NCBI RefSeq assembly: GCF_900156025.1
Contig: NZ_FTMO01000007.1
Coordinates: 124,001 to 188,000, forward strand
From: Allobosea sp. TND4EK4
GTDB taxonomy: Bacteria; Pseudomonadota; Alphaproteobacteria; Rhizobiales; Beijerinckiaceae
Length of the DNA stretch: 64,000 nucleotides
Direction: 5' to 3'
The notes beneath the pieces are model-generated. The model saw only the letters and a list, made by a program, of their open reading frames with translations, made no database searches and was not told where the DNA came from. The translations under genes and the position numbers were made by a program. This document shows positions 21,087 to 29,667 of the stretch, piece by piece. Positions within the stretch are counted from its first letter, which is position 1. The number at the start of each line of letters is the position of its first letter.

Positions 21087-21578
21087 CTAGCGAGGCGCTG
21101 CCCCGCTGGCCATGGCATTGCGGCTGGAGGCCTGCGCCCCGGCCTCGCTGAAATATTTCTGCGAGTCGCCGAGCTGGACCGAAGGCTGGCACTGGGGCGT
21201 GCAGGAATAGCTTTCGCGTTCCATGCCCCGCTGGACGGTCAGCACCGCATCGCCGTCGGGACTCACGCGCACGAGCGATTCCGCCAGAAGGGTTCCGGTG
21301 GCGTCGAGCGCGATCAAGTTGGTCACGCCGTAGCTCTTGCCCGTCACGATCATCACGCCGTTGCGCTGCACCGTCACATCGGCGATAGCCGGGTTGCCGA
21401 CCACGACGGTCTGTGCCTGCGCCGGCAGGCGGATGACCTTGGCATGATCCACAAGCACGACGACGCTCTCGAGCGGCGCGGCGACAGCCGGACCAGCCGC
21501 GAGCAGCACGGAAACGATGGCGGCAGACAGGTAGGATCTGGCTGGACGGGACCCTTCTGCGGTCCGGACAGTGTCCAT
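21087..21578 (-). CDS. Secretin N-domain only protein (CpaC-like, pilus assembly)
   Basis: 163 residues starting at MDTVRTAEGS; a signal peptide ends near AVAA (~37). The next ~80 residues resemble the N-terminal pilus_BMP domain of CpaC: VIRLPAQAQTVVVGNPAIADV, then GKSYGVTNLIALDATG. The secretin pore domain is absent. The C-terminal part has two close Cys (SCTPQCQPS). Such stand-alone N-domains occur beside tad loci in Alphaproteobacteria and may sit at the periplasmic entrance of the secretin. It is divergent from flp across a 412-bp regulatory region and upstream of the TadE-like pair on the same strand. Confidence 0.8.
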   Translation of the reverse strand: MDTVRTAEGSRPARSYLSAAIVSVLLAAGPAVAAPLESVVVLVDHAKVIRLPAQAQTVVVGNPAIADVTVQRNGVMIVTGKSYGVTNLIALDATGTLLAESLVRVSPDGDAVLTVQRGMERESYSCTPQCQPSVQLGDSQKYFSEAGAQASSRNAMASGAAPR

Positions 21579-21990
21579 GGCGGCGCCTCGAAGCTTGTGA
21601 CCCGGCGATCCAAGCGCAAAATGATGAATCAAACGCTAAACCGGCCCGGACTCAGGACCTGAAAGGACCCGGCGGATGATCTCGTAACGGAAGACATCAG
21701 GGCTATGATTGACCAACTCGCCTGATCGCTGCCGGTTCTCTGAAATTCTCCGAAACTATTCCTGCAATTTTAACCAATCAATTCGCAGTATTTACTAGAT
21801 ATCGAGGAATTATATCGGATAAATACATATCAATCCCGCGTTAACCACAGACGAAAGCGCTTCGAGATTCCGCGAATTCTTCTCATCGTTTAACGGTTCA
21901 GCAAGAGGCGCTCGCTAAGTTCGTTCCTGTCGCTGACCGAAGCCGATCCAGAGCGAAGGCAGCCGTCAAACCGTGGCAAGGAGTTTCATC
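21579..21990. promoter_or_regulatory. AT-rich divergent control region between the CpaC-N gene and flp
   Basis: A 412-bp gap with no supported gene. Bases ~21720-21900 are far richer in A and T than the rest of the window, as at strong promoters. TTAAC half-sites of the kind bound by CtrA appear at 21770, 21841 and 21890, and a GANTC site (GATTC) at 21866. None of the three forms a full TTAA-N7-TTAA box. No precise -35/-10 pair could be chosen with confidence. Confidence 0.5.
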
Positions 21991-22161
21991 ATGACCAATC
22001 TTTTCGCCCGCTTCATCAAGAACGAGTCCGGCGCCACCGCCATCGAGTACGGCCTGATCGCCGCCCTGGTCGCCGTTGCCGCGATCGGCGGCATGACCGC
22101 CCTCGGCGGCAAGCTGCAGGCGCAGTTCACGGACATCTCGACCCAGCTCAAGGGCAAGTGA
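21991..22161 (+). CDS. flp: Flp family type IVb pilin
   Basis: 56 residues, the usual very small size of Flp pilins. The start ATG has AAGGAG seven bases upstream; a GTG six codons earlier is less likely. A short basic leader (MTNLFARFIKNESG) is cut after Gly14 by the prepilin peptidase. The hydrophobic helix that follows has the Glu+5/Tyr+6 pair (ATAIEYGLI) typical of Flp. It is the main subunit of the adhesive Tad pilus. It is followed by a terminator that should let most transcripts stop after flp, giving excess pilin over the assembly genes. Confidence 0.96.
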   Translation: MTNLFARFIKNESGATAIEYGLIAALVAVAAIGGMTALGGKLQAQFTDISTQLKGK

Positions 22162-22162
22162 T

Positions 22163-22224
22163 CTAGCTGCCTCTCGGCAGCTAGCGGCGGGGCGCCCGGA
22201 TCATCCGAGCGCCCCGTTTCGTTT
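22163..22224 (+). terminator. Double hairpin after flp
   Basis: Two hairpins follow the flp stop. The first is a perfect 9-bp stem (CTAGCTGCC/GGCAGCTAG, loop TCTC) at 22163-22184. The second pairs GGGGCGC at 22189-22195 with GCGCCCC at 22209-22215, with an inner CGGAT/ATCCG extension, and runs into TTTCGTTTT. The second looks like a factor-independent terminator or attenuator, the first like an RNA-stabilising 3' hairpin. Confidence 0.75.
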
Positions 22225-22259
22225 TGGTTAGGCCGTTCGAGCCTGGGTCGGGTGAAGCC

Positions 22260-22775
22260 ATGTCGGTGCTCTCGCAAATCATCTTTCTCGGTATCTTTCC
22301 GGCCATCATGGCGTTCGCGGCGTCGAGCGATCTCGTCTGGATGACCATTTCGAACAGGCTCTGCCTGATCCTGATCGCGACATTCGGGCTTTGTGCGGCC
22401 GTGATCGGCCTTTCGGCAGTCGAACTGGCATGGCATGTCGCGGCGGGCGCCCTCGTGCTCGCGGTCACCTTCGGCTTCTTCGCCGCCGGATGGATCGGCG
22501 GCGGGGACGCAAAGCTGGCCGCCGCAACCGCCCTGTGGTTCGGCTTCGATCAGCTCTCGGCCTATCTCATGATCTCGGGCGCGATCGGCGGGCTGCTGAC
22601 GGTCGCCATCATCCGGCTGCGGGAGTATCCGCTGCCACAGGTCGCGAAAGATTGGGAATGGGCCCGGCGCCTGCACGGTGCGACGACCGGCGTGCCGTAC
22701 GGGATCGCACTGGCGATGGCAGCGCTCTTGATCCTGCCGGAGACGGCCATCTGGCGCGCGGCGATGGCTCTGTAG
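22260..22775 (+). CDS. cpaA: Prepilin peptidase CpaA/TadV
   Basis: 171 residues starting at MSVLSQIIF with about five membrane segments. It is a type IV prepilin peptidase of the A24 aspartic family: Asp24 (AASSDLVW) and the GxGD-type motif GGGDAKLAAA (~residue 82) are the two catalytic aspartates. It removes the leader of Flp and the TadE/G pseudopilins at the inner membrane. It lies after the flp terminator and 116 bp before cpaB, which has its own probable promoter. Confidence 0.94.
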   Translation: MSVLSQIIFLGIFPAIMAFAASSDLVWMTISNRLCLILIATFGLCAAVIGLSAVELAWHVAAGALVLAVTFGFFAAGWIGGGDAKLAAATALWFGFDQLSAYLMISGAIGGLLTVAIIRLREYPLPQVAKDWEWARRLHGATTGVPYGIALAMAALLILPETAIWRAAMAL

Positions 22776-22816
22776 CCAAGGCGACCCCGGCTCCCTTTCA
22801 AAAAATACACGACCGA

Positions 22817-22831
22817 TTAACCATAAGTTGA
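22817..22831. promoter_or_regulatory. Candidate CtrA-binding box upstream of cpaB
   Basis: TTAA-CCATAAG-TTGA matches the CtrA consensus TTAA-N7-TTAA at seven of eight fixed bases, and TTAACCAT is the extended left half-site. It lies 61 bp before the cpaB start. CtrA controls pilus genes in Caulobacter. Binding here is inferred. Confidence 0.55.
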
Positions 22832-22891
22832 CGTTTCGGACCGACGATCCCGAGCAAGAGCCGAATGCGATCGGCTGAGGATCGGGCGTCG

Positions 22892-23674
22892 ATGAGTCCA
22901 GCACGCATCATCATTCTGGCGGTCGCCCTGGCCGCAGGCCTGGGAGCCGCTCTGCTTGTGCAGCGCCCTTCCGAGGTTCCTCCTGCGGTCGCCAAGGTCG
23001 AAGCTGCGCCGACCGTTCCGGTACTGGTCGCCGCTTCCGACATCCCGCTGGGCAACACCGTTTCCGCGGGCGATCTGCGCTGGATCGACTGGCCTCTAGC
23101 GGGAGTTCCTTCGGGCATCGTGCGCAAGGACGAAGCCCCCGACGCTGAAAAAGAGATCATCGGGCAGGTGGCGCGCTATGCGATCCTGGCCGCCGAGCCG
23201 ATCCGCCGCGAGAAGCTCATCAAGACCGACGGCACCGGCTTTCTCTCCGCCGTCCTGCCATCCGGCATGCGCGCTGTCGCCATCAGCACCGACAGCCGCG
23301 GCGCGAATACGGCGGGCGGCTTCATCCTCCCCAACGACCGGGTCGACGTCATCAGCACGGTCCGCACCGAAGCCAGCAATGGCGGCGCCGATTCCTATGC
23401 CAGCGATACCTTGCTGCGAAACATCCGTGTGCTGGCCATCGGTCAGAACATCCAGGAACGGAACGGCGAGAAGGTCGTGATCGGGGAAACCGCCACGCTC
23501 GAGATCGCTGCCGCCCAGATCCCCGTCCTGGTGCAGGGGCAGAAGGCCGGCGCCCTCTCGCTCGCGCTCCGCAGCCTCAAGGATAGCGGCGAGGTCAGCG
23601 CGCCGGAGAACACGGTCGAAAACGGCATGACCCTCGTGCGGTACGGCGTCACCACCAAGAATGTGAAGCCATGA
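22892..23674 (+). CDS. cpaB: Flp pilus assembly protein CpaB/RcpC
   Basis: 260 residues from MSPARIIILA; an ATG nine codons earlier is possible but GAGG eleven bases before this one supports it. The N-terminus is a signal anchor (~3-25). A SAF-like domain follows: VLVAASDIPLGNTVSAGDL near residue 45, then RVDVISTVRTE. CpaB sits in the periplasm and works with the CpaC secretin, possibly binding peptidoglycan or sugar. The stop overlaps the cpaC start (ATGA), so the pair is coupled. A candidate CtrA site precedes it. Confidence 0.93.
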   Translation: MSPARIIILAVALAAGLGAALLVQRPSEVPPAVAKVEAAPTVPVLVAASDIPLGNTVSAGDLRWIDWPLAGVPSGIVRKDEAPDAEKEIIGQVARYAILAAEPIRREKLIKTDGTGFLSAVLPSGMRAVAISTDSRGANTAGGFILPNDRVDVISTVRTEASNGGADSYASDTLLRNIRVLAIGQNIQERNGEKVVIGETATLEIAAAQIPVLVQGQKAGALSLALRSLKDSGEVSAPENTVENGMTLVRYGVTTKNVKP

Positions 23675-25113
23675 GCAGATCCGGCATCCTCCTCGCAGCG
23701 GCGGCGCTCCTTCCGCTGCTCCCGCTCCCCGCCCAAGCGCAATCCGCCGGCCCTGCGCCGGTGCTCAACGTCGGCACCAGCGACTATGCGATATCGCGCA
23801 AGCTCGACCTTTCGATCGGGCGTTCGCTGGTGGTCGAACTGCCGCGTGACGCCAAGGAGGTCTTCGTCGCGAACCCGAAGGTCGCCAACGCGGTCGTCCG
23901 CACGGCGCGCAAGCTCTTCATCATCGGCATCGCCGACGGCGCGACCTCGATGTTCGTGATGGACGCCGAAGGCCGCCAGATCACCGCGCTCGAAATCAAT
24001 GTCGGGCGCGATCTGAACGTCCTGCGCCAGACGCTGCGCACGGCGCTGCCGAACTCCCAGATCGAGATCAAGCCGGCGGGCGAGTCGATCCTGCTGATCG
24101 GCACCGTGCCGAACGCCTCGGAAGCGACCCAGGCCGTCGATATCGCCAATGCCTTCGTCGGCGTCTCCGACAAGACCAGCGCCAAGGGCTCGGTGATCAA
24201 CTCCCTGACGATCAGGGACCGCGACCAGGTGATGGTGAAGGTCGTCATCTCCGAGGTTCAGCGCAAGGCGATCAAGCAGCTCGGCATCAACTCGACCGGC
24301 GAATGGAAGCTCGGCAAGTTCTCGATCACCCCCTCGATCGACAATCCGCTGCCCCTGCAGCCGCAGGCCCTGTCCGCCACCGCGATCGGCGCCGGCATCG
24401 GCAACTCCCAGAACTTCACGCTGCGCGCGCTCGAGCGGGCGGGCCTGGCGCGCGTCCTCGCCGAGCCGACCGTGACGGCGATCTCGGGCGAAACGGCGAA
24501 GTTCACCGCAGGCGGCGAGATTCCGGTTCCGAAGGGGCAGACCTGCTCCTATGACACGTTCGGGCGCCAGACGTGCCAGGTCCAGCTCGAATACAAGCCC
24601 ATCGGCGTGACGCTGAATTTCACCCCGATCGTTCTGTCCGACGCCAAGATCAGCATGCGCATCGCGACCGAGGTGACGGAACTCGATTTCGAGAACCAGT
24701 TCCGCCTCAGCGACAACTCACAGGCCGGCCTCAACACACCCGCCTTCCGGGTGCGCAAATCCGATACGACGGTCGAACTGCCCTCGGGCGGCACGCTGGC
24801 AACTGCGGGGCTGATCCAGCGTGTCTCGAAGAGCTCGCTCAACGGCCTGCCCGGGCTGATGAACCTGCCGATCATCGGCACGCTGTTCCGCTCGCGCGAC
24901 TATCAGCGCGAGGAAACCGAATTGATGATCACCGCGACCCCCTACATCGCCAAGCCGATGGCGCCGAGCCAGGTGCAACGCCCGGATGACGGATTCGTCG
25001 AATCGCATGATTCGCAGGCGATCCTGCTCGGCCGCCTCAACAAGATCTACGGCAGCGGCAGCGGTCCGGTTCCCCAGGCCTATAAGGGCCGCGTCGGCTT
25101 CATCGCGGATTGA
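23671..25113 (+). CDS. cpaC: Outer-membrane secretin CpaC/RcpA
   Basis: 480 residues. A signal peptide ends at AQAQ (~24). The N-terminal pilus_BMP-like domain (RSLVVELPRDAKEVFVANPK) is followed by a BON-like ring domain (~105-165) and the secretin pore from ~190: RVLAEPTVTAISGETAKF and VGVTL-like strand (IGVTLNFTPIVL) and GLIQRVSKSSLNGLPGL. CpaC forms the outer-membrane pore through which the Tad pilus passes. It ends with a free tail after the LFRSRDYQREETELMI secretin signature. It is the full-length version of the 163-residue fragment protein at 21087-21578. Confidence 0.96.
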   Translation: MSRSGILLAAAALLPLLPLPAQAQSAGPAPVLNVGTSDYAISRKLDLSIGRSLVVELPRDAKEVFVANPKVANAVVRTARKLFIIGIADGATSMFVMDAEGRQITALEINVGRDLNVLRQTLRTALPNSQIEIKPAGESILLIGTVPNASEATQAVDIANAFVGVSDKTSAKGSVINSLTIRDRDQVMVKVVISEVQRKAIKQLGINSTGEWKLGKFSITPSIDNPLPLQPQALSATAIGAGIGNSQNFTLRALERAGLARVLAEPTVTAISGETAKFTAGGEIPVPKGQTCSYDTFGRQTCQVQLEYKPIGVTLNFTPIVLSDAKISMRIATEVTELDFENQFRLSDNSQAGLNTPAFRVRKSDTTVELPSGGTLATAGLIQRVSKSSLNGLPGLMNLPIIGTLFRSRDYQREETELMITATPYIAKPMAPSQVQRPDDGFVESHDSQAILLGRLNKIYGSGSGPVPQAYKGRVGFIAD

Positions 25114-25128
25114 GGCGGGGGAGATCGC

Positions 25129-25890
25129 ATGAAGGATCAAGCGATGAAGACGGCACCGGCCCGATCGCATTTCCCGCTGCCATGGCGACTCGCCCTCATG
25201 GCGGCGGCCACCGGCCTGCTGGCCGCCGGCTGCGCCAGCAAGGGCCCGGAGCCCGTTGCCTCCGCCCCGATCGACGTGCGCGAAAGGCATCCGATCGTCC
25301 TGCGCGACGCGCCGCGCTCGCTCGACGTCTTCGTCGGGCGCTCCGGCAAGGCGCTCGACCCGCGGCAGAGGGGCGATGTCATCGCCTTCGCCCAGGAATT
25401 TCGCCGCAGCGGCCGTGGCGGACTCGTCGCGGAAGTTCCGACCGGAGCGCGGCGTGAACTCGCGACCCACGATACCCTCGGCGGCATTCGCGCGGCGCTG
25501 GCCCAGGGAGGCGTCTCGCCGGCCCTTCTGTCGGTCCGGACCTATCCGGTGCAGGATCCGCTGCTCGCTTCGCCGATCCGGCTGACCTTCGCCTCGCTCC
25601 AGGCGCAGCTGCCGCATGAATGCGGGCAGTGGCCACAGGATCTCGGCAGCTCGGATTTCAAGTTCTCCGCGTCGAACGAGCAGTACTGGAACTTCGGCTG
25701 CTCCCAACAGGCGACGCTAGCCGCCCAGGTCGCCGATCCGATCGATCTCGTGCGCCCGCGCGAAGAAGGGCGGCCGGACATCGTCAAGCGCATGAACGCC
25801 ATCGCCAAGATCCGCCAGGGGCAGGATCCTTCGACGCAATATCGCGCGACAACCCCGCAGATCAACTCGTCCGTCGGAGGGGGGACATGA
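25129..25890 (+). CDS. cpaD: Pilus assembly lipoprotein CpaD
   Basis: 253 residues. The signal sequence ends in a lipobox LLAAGC (Cys ~36), so the mature protein is lipid-anchored, probably in the outer membrane with CpaC. The CpaD region covers most of the rest, with LPHECGQWPQDLG and YWNFGCSQQATLAAQVADP, including two conserved Cys. It is a pilotin-like or stabilising partner of the secretin. GGGGGAG lies before the first ATG; an ATG five codons on is possible. The stop overlaps the cpaE start by 4 bp. Confidence 0.93.
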   Translation: MKDQAMKTAPARSHFPLPWRLALMAAATGLLAAGCASKGPEPVASAPIDVRERHPIVLRDAPRSLDVFVGRSGKALDPRQRGDVIAFAQEFRRSGRGGLVAEVPTGARRELATHDTLGGIRAALAQGGVSPALLSVRTYPVQDPLLASPIRLTFASLQAQLPHECGQWPQDLGSSDFKFSASNEQYWNFGCSQQATLAAQVADPIDLVRPREEGRPDIVKRMNAIAKIRQGQDPSTQYRATTPQINSSVGGGT

Positions 25891-27155
25891 GCGTGTCGGA
25901 GACGGGCGCCGCAGACGCCGGGGCCCCTTCGAGCGAAGGCGTCATCGCCCCGCTGCCGCGGATCACCCTGCAGGCATTCTGCGAAACCGCCCCGGTCGCG
26001 GCCGCGATGCAGGCGGCTGTCGCCGACCGGCGCATGGACAAGGCGCATGCGCGCATCCAGATGGGCGGCCCTGCCGCAGCGGTGGAGGCGTTCCGCGCCG
26101 CTCCGACGCCCAACATCATCGTGCTGGAGACCGTTTCGGAGCCGGCCGCGCTGATCGGCCACCTCGAATCCCTCTCTGAGAGTTGCGACCCCGGCACCAA
26201 GGTCGTCGTGATCGGGCACGTCAACGACGTTCAGCTCTATCGCGACCTGATGCGACGCGGCGTCAGCGAATATCTGGTGGCGCCGCTCGATACCCTCGAC
26301 ATCCTGCGCACCCTCTCCGAGCTTTATACGACGCCGGAGGCGCGCCATCTCGGCCGCACCGTCGCGGTGATGGGCGCGAAGGGCGGTGTCGGCTCCTCGA
26401 CGATCGCGCACAATGTCAGCTGGGCGATCGCCCGCAATCTCGATGCCTCGACCGTGATCGTCGATCTGGACGTCGCCTTCGGCACGGCTGGGCTCAACTT
26501 CAACCAGGACCCGCCTCAGGGGATCGCCGAGGCTCTGTTCGCGCCCGAGCGGCTCGACTCGAACTTTCTCGACCGCCTGCTGTCGCGCTGCAGCTACAAT
26601 CTCGCGCTGCTGGCGGCGCCGGCAATGCTCGATCGCACGATCGACCTCGACGAAGGCGCGCTGGACCAGTTGCTCGAGCTGCTGCGCGCCAGCATCCCCT
26701 GCATCGTGCTCGATGTGCCGCATCAATGGACCGCGTTGACGAAGCGCACCCTCCTGGGCGCCGACGAGATCCTCATCGTGGCCGAGCCGGAGCTGGCATC
26801 CCTGCGCAACGCCAAGAACCTGCTCGACCTTGTCCGCGCCGGCCGGCCCAACGATGCGCATGCGCGCCTGGTGCTGAACCAGGTCGGCATGCCGAAGCGG
26901 CCGGAGATCGGCGCGGCGGAGTTCGCCAAGGCGCTCGGCGTCGAGGTCACCTGCTCGATCCCCTTCGACGCGCAGCTCTTCGGCACCGCCGCCAATAACG
27001 GCCAGATGATCGCGGAGGTCCAGGCGGGCAGCAAGGCGAACGAGGCCTTCACGCAGATCGCCAGCCTGCTGACCGGCCGGGGCGAGGCCAAGCGCGGCAA
27101 GCGCGGCCTGTTCGAGCCGCTCGTTTCGAAACTGAAGCGTCGCAAGGCCTCATGA
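25887..27155 (+). CDS. cpaE: Pilus assembly ATPase CpaE (receiver-like plus MinD/ParA-like domain)
   Basis: 422 residues starting at the ATG that overlaps the cpaD stop, with GGAGG six bases before. Residues ~25-145 resemble a response-regulator receiver that lacks clear phosphorylation residues. Residues ~157-400 form a MinD/ParA-like ATPase with the deviant Walker A KGGVGSST at 165-172 and VIVDLDVAFG as the A' motif. CpaE places the Tad machinery at a cell pole in Caulobacter. The C-terminus is basic (KLKRRKAS). It is the third of the cpaCDE group and 76 bp before cpaF. Confidence 0.95.
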   Translation: MSVSETGAADAGAPSSEGVIAPLPRITLQAFCETAPVAAAMQAAVADRRMDKAHARIQMGGPAAAVEAFRAAPTPNIIVLETVSEPAALIGHLESLSESCDPGTKVVVIGHVNDVQLYRDLMRRGVSEYLVAPLDTLDILRTLSELYTTPEARHLGRTVAVMGAKGGVGSSTIAHNVSWAIARNLDASTVIVDLDVAFGTAGLNFNQDPPQGIAEALFAPERLDSNFLDRLLSRCSYNLALLAAPAMLDRTIDLDEGALDQLLELLRASIPCIVLDVPHQWTALTKRTLLGADEILIVAEPELASLRNAKNLLDLVRAGRPNDAHARLVLNQVGMPKRPEIGAAEFAKALGVEVTCSIPFDAQLFGTAANNGQMIAEVQAGSKANEAFTQIASLLTGRGEAKRGKRGLFEPLVSKLKRRKAS

Positions 27156-27231
27156 GCACCGGCTTGAGCCCCCGTTCCCATCGTCCCGCCCACTGGCCCG
27201 CGGCGCCTCGACCGCGGCCGGAGTAATCGAG

Positions 27232-28665
27232 ATGTTCGGCAAGCGATCCGCCGGCACCGCGCCGGCGCTGAACCCGGTAGCCCGGAATTCGGCTCCGCAG
27301 CCGGCGGCTGCGCGCCGCGCGGAGCCGACCGTCGTCGTCGAGGAGCGCAAGACAGCGCCGGAAACGGCGCGCTCCGAAGACTACTACCAGATGAAGAGCA
27401 TGATCTTCGGGGCGCTGATCGAGGCCATCGATCTGTCGCAGCTGGCGAAGCTCGACTCCGAATCGGCACGCGAGGAAATCCGCGACATCATCAACGAGAT
27501 CATCTCGCTGAAGAACGTCGTGCTCTCCATCGCCGAGCAGGAAGAACTGCTCGAGGACATCTGCAACGACGTGCTCGGCTACGGGCCGCTGGAGCCCCTG
27601 CTCGCGCGCGACGACATCGCCGATATCATGGTCAACGGCGCCAGCCGCACCTTCATCGAAACCGGCGGCAAGATCACCCTCACCAACATCCGCTTCCGCG
27701 ACAATGCGCAGCTGATGAATATCTGCCAGCGCATCGTCAGCCAGGTCGGCCGGCGCGTCGACGAAAGCTCGCCGATCTGCGACGCGCGCCTCGCCGACGG
27801 CTCGCGCGTCAACGTGATCGCGCCGCCGCTGGCGATCGACGGGCCCGCGCTCACCATCCGCAAATTCAAGAAGGACAAGCTGACGCTCGACCAGCTCGTC
27901 AGGTTCGGGGCGATTTCGCCGCCGGGCGCCGAGATCCTGAAGATCATCGGCCGCGTCCGCTGCAACATCGTCATCTCCGGCGGCACGGGCTCGGGCAAGA
28001 CGACGCTGCTGAACTGCCTGACCAACTATATCGACGAGGACGAGCGCGTCATCACCTGCGAGGACGCGGCGGAACTTCAACTGCAGCAGCCGCATGTCGT
28101 GCGCCTCGAGACGCGCCCGCCCAATCTCGAGGGCACCGGCGCGGTGACGATGCGCGACCTCGTCAAGAACTGCCTGCGCATGCGGCCCGAGCGCATCATC
28201 GTCGGCGAGGTGCGCGGGCCCGAGGCCTTCGACCTGCTGCAAGCGATGAATACGGGCCATGACGGCTCGATGGGCACGCTCCACGCCAACACGCCGCGCG
28301 AATGCCTGAGCCGTATCGAATCGATGATCACGATGGGCGGCTTCTCGCTGCCCTCGAAGACCCTGCGCGAGATGATCTGCTCCTCGGTCGACGTGATCAT
28401 CCAGGCGCAGCGCCTGCGCGACGGTTCGCGACGGATCACGCACGTCACGGAGGTGATGGGCATGGAAGGCGAGGTCATCATCACGCAGGATCTGCTGACC
28501 TACGAGATTTTGGGCGAGGACGCCCAGGGCAAGCTGCTCGGCCGCCACCGCTCCACCGGCATCGGCCGCCCCCGCTTCTGGGAGCGGGCGCGCTATTATG
28601 GCGAGGAGCAAAGGCTGGCGAACGCGATCGACCAGCTCGACCAGGACGGCGCTGCCCATGTCTGA
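27232..28665 (+). CDS. cpaF: Secretion ATPase CpaF/TadA
   Basis: 477 residues, a hexameric GspE/PilB-family motor for Flp pilus extension and, in this subfamily, retraction. Walker A GGTGSGKT is at 250-257; the Asp box (ITCEDAAELQLQ), Walker B (IIVGEVRGPEA) and the His box (GSMGTLHANTPRE) follow. An N-terminal ~50-residue Ala/Pro-rich region precedes the folded part. It is membrane-associated on the cytoplasmic side and works with TadB and TadC, whose genes follow directly. Confidence 0.97.
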   Translation: MFGKRSAGTAPALNPVARNSAPQPAAARRAEPTVVVEERKTAPETARSEDYYQMKSMIFGALIEAIDLSQLAKLDSESAREEIRDIINEIISLKNVVLSIAEQEELLEDICNDVLGYGPLEPLLARDDIADIMVNGASRTFIETGGKITLTNIRFRDNAQLMNICQRIVSQVGRRVDESSPICDARLADGSRVNVIAPPLAIDGPALTIRKFKKDKLTLDQLVRFGAISPPGAEILKIIGRVRCNIVISGGTGSGKTTLLNCLTNYIDEDERVITCEDAAELQLQQPHVVRLETRPPNLEGTGAVTMRDLVKNCLRMRPERIIVGEVRGPEAFDLLQAMNTGHDGSMGTLHANTPRECLSRIESMITMGGFSLPSKTLREMICSSVDVIIQAQRLRDGSRRITHVTEVMGMEGEVIITQDLLTYEILGEDAQGKLLGRHRSTGIGRPRFWERARYYGEEQRLANAIDQLDQDGAAHV

Positions 28666-28680
28666 TCGTGCGGGGCCGAG

Positions 28681-29658
28681 ATGGACATGAGCACGCTCGC
28701 GGTCGCGCTCCTGGCGATGCTCGCCGTCGGCGGCGTCGCCTATGCGCTGCTCTACCCGGCCCTCAGCGGGGAAAAGCGCGCGCAGAAGCGGCGCCAGGAC
28801 CTTGCCGGGCCGGTCGCCATTCGCGGCGTCGATCGCGAGCAGCAGGCGCGTGCCAAGCGCGGCCAGGTCGCCCAAAGTCTCAAGGAGATCGAGAATCGCG
28901 AGAGCGCGCGAAACAAGGTCTCTCTCGAAACGCGGATCGCACAGGCCGGTCTGAGCTGGACGCGCCGCAAATATTACATCGTCTCGGCGGTGACCGCAGT
29001 TGCCCTGGCGCTGTTGGTGTTTGTCCTCAGTGGCAACGCGATTCTCGCGATGACAGCCCTGTTCATCGGTGGTTTCGGGCTGCCGGTCTGGTTTCTCAAG
29101 CGCTGCAAGACCAAGCGGCTTAAGCAGTTCGGGATCGAGTTCCCGAACGCGCTCGACGTCATCGTCCGCGGCATCAAGTCCGGCCTGCCTGTCAACGACT
29201 GCCTGCGGATCATCGCCAGCGAAGCCAACGAGCCCGTCCGCGGCGAATTCAGGCAGATCATCGAGGGCCAGGCGCTGGGCCTTCCGCTGTCCGACGCCGT
29301 GGTCAAGCTCAACGAGCGGATGCCCTGCGCCGAGGCGAATTTCTTCGGGATCGTCATCGCCATCCAGCAGAAGACCGGCGGCAATCTGGCCGAGACGCTC
29401 GCCAACCTGTCGCGCGTGCTGCGCGACCGGCGCAAGATGCGCGACAAGATCCAGGCCGTGTCGATGGAGGCCAAGGCTTCCGCCTCGATCATCGGCTCGT
29501 TGCCGATCATCGTCGGTGTCCTCGTCTATCTGACCACCCCGAAATACATCGAACTGCTGTGGCTGACGCAGGTCGGCAAGTTCGCCATGATCGGCAGCGC
29601 CATCTGGATGCTGATCGGCGTTCTGGTGATGCGCAAGATGATCAATTTCGAGATCTGA
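28681..29658 (+). CDS. tadB: Tad inner-membrane platform protein TadB
   Basis: 325 residues with about four membrane segments and the T2SSF domain in the second half (FGIEFPNALDVIVRGIKSG and AIQQKTGGNLAETLANLS). The N-terminus is a single helix and a charged cytoplasmic region. TadB and TadC form the inner-membrane platform on which CpaF acts. The start is 15 bp after the cpaF stop and tadC follows 9 bp later, so the three are one unit. The adjacent GxxLxxaL motifs are typical for F-domain proteins. Confidence 0.95.
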   Translation: MDMSTLAVALLAMLAVGGVAYALLYPALSGEKRAQKRRQDLAGPVAIRGVDREQQARAKRGQVAQSLKEIENRESARNKVSLETRIAQAGLSWTRRKYYIVSAVTAVALALLVFVLSGNAILAMTALFIGGFGLPVWFLKRCKTKRLKQFGIEFPNALDVIVRGIKSGLPVNDCLRIIASEANEPVRGEFRQIIEGQALGLPLSDAVVKLNERMPCAEANFFGIVIAIQQKTGGNLAETLANLSRVLRDRRKMRDKIQAVSMEAKASASIIGSLPIIVGVLVYLTTPKYIELLWLTQVGKFAMIGSAIWMLIGVLVMRKMINFEI

Positions 29659-29667
29659 GGGGCCACC

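Noticed and set aside
21770-21894. Full CtrA box in the flp promoter
   Set aside because: TTAAC half-sites exist but none has a second half seven bases away.
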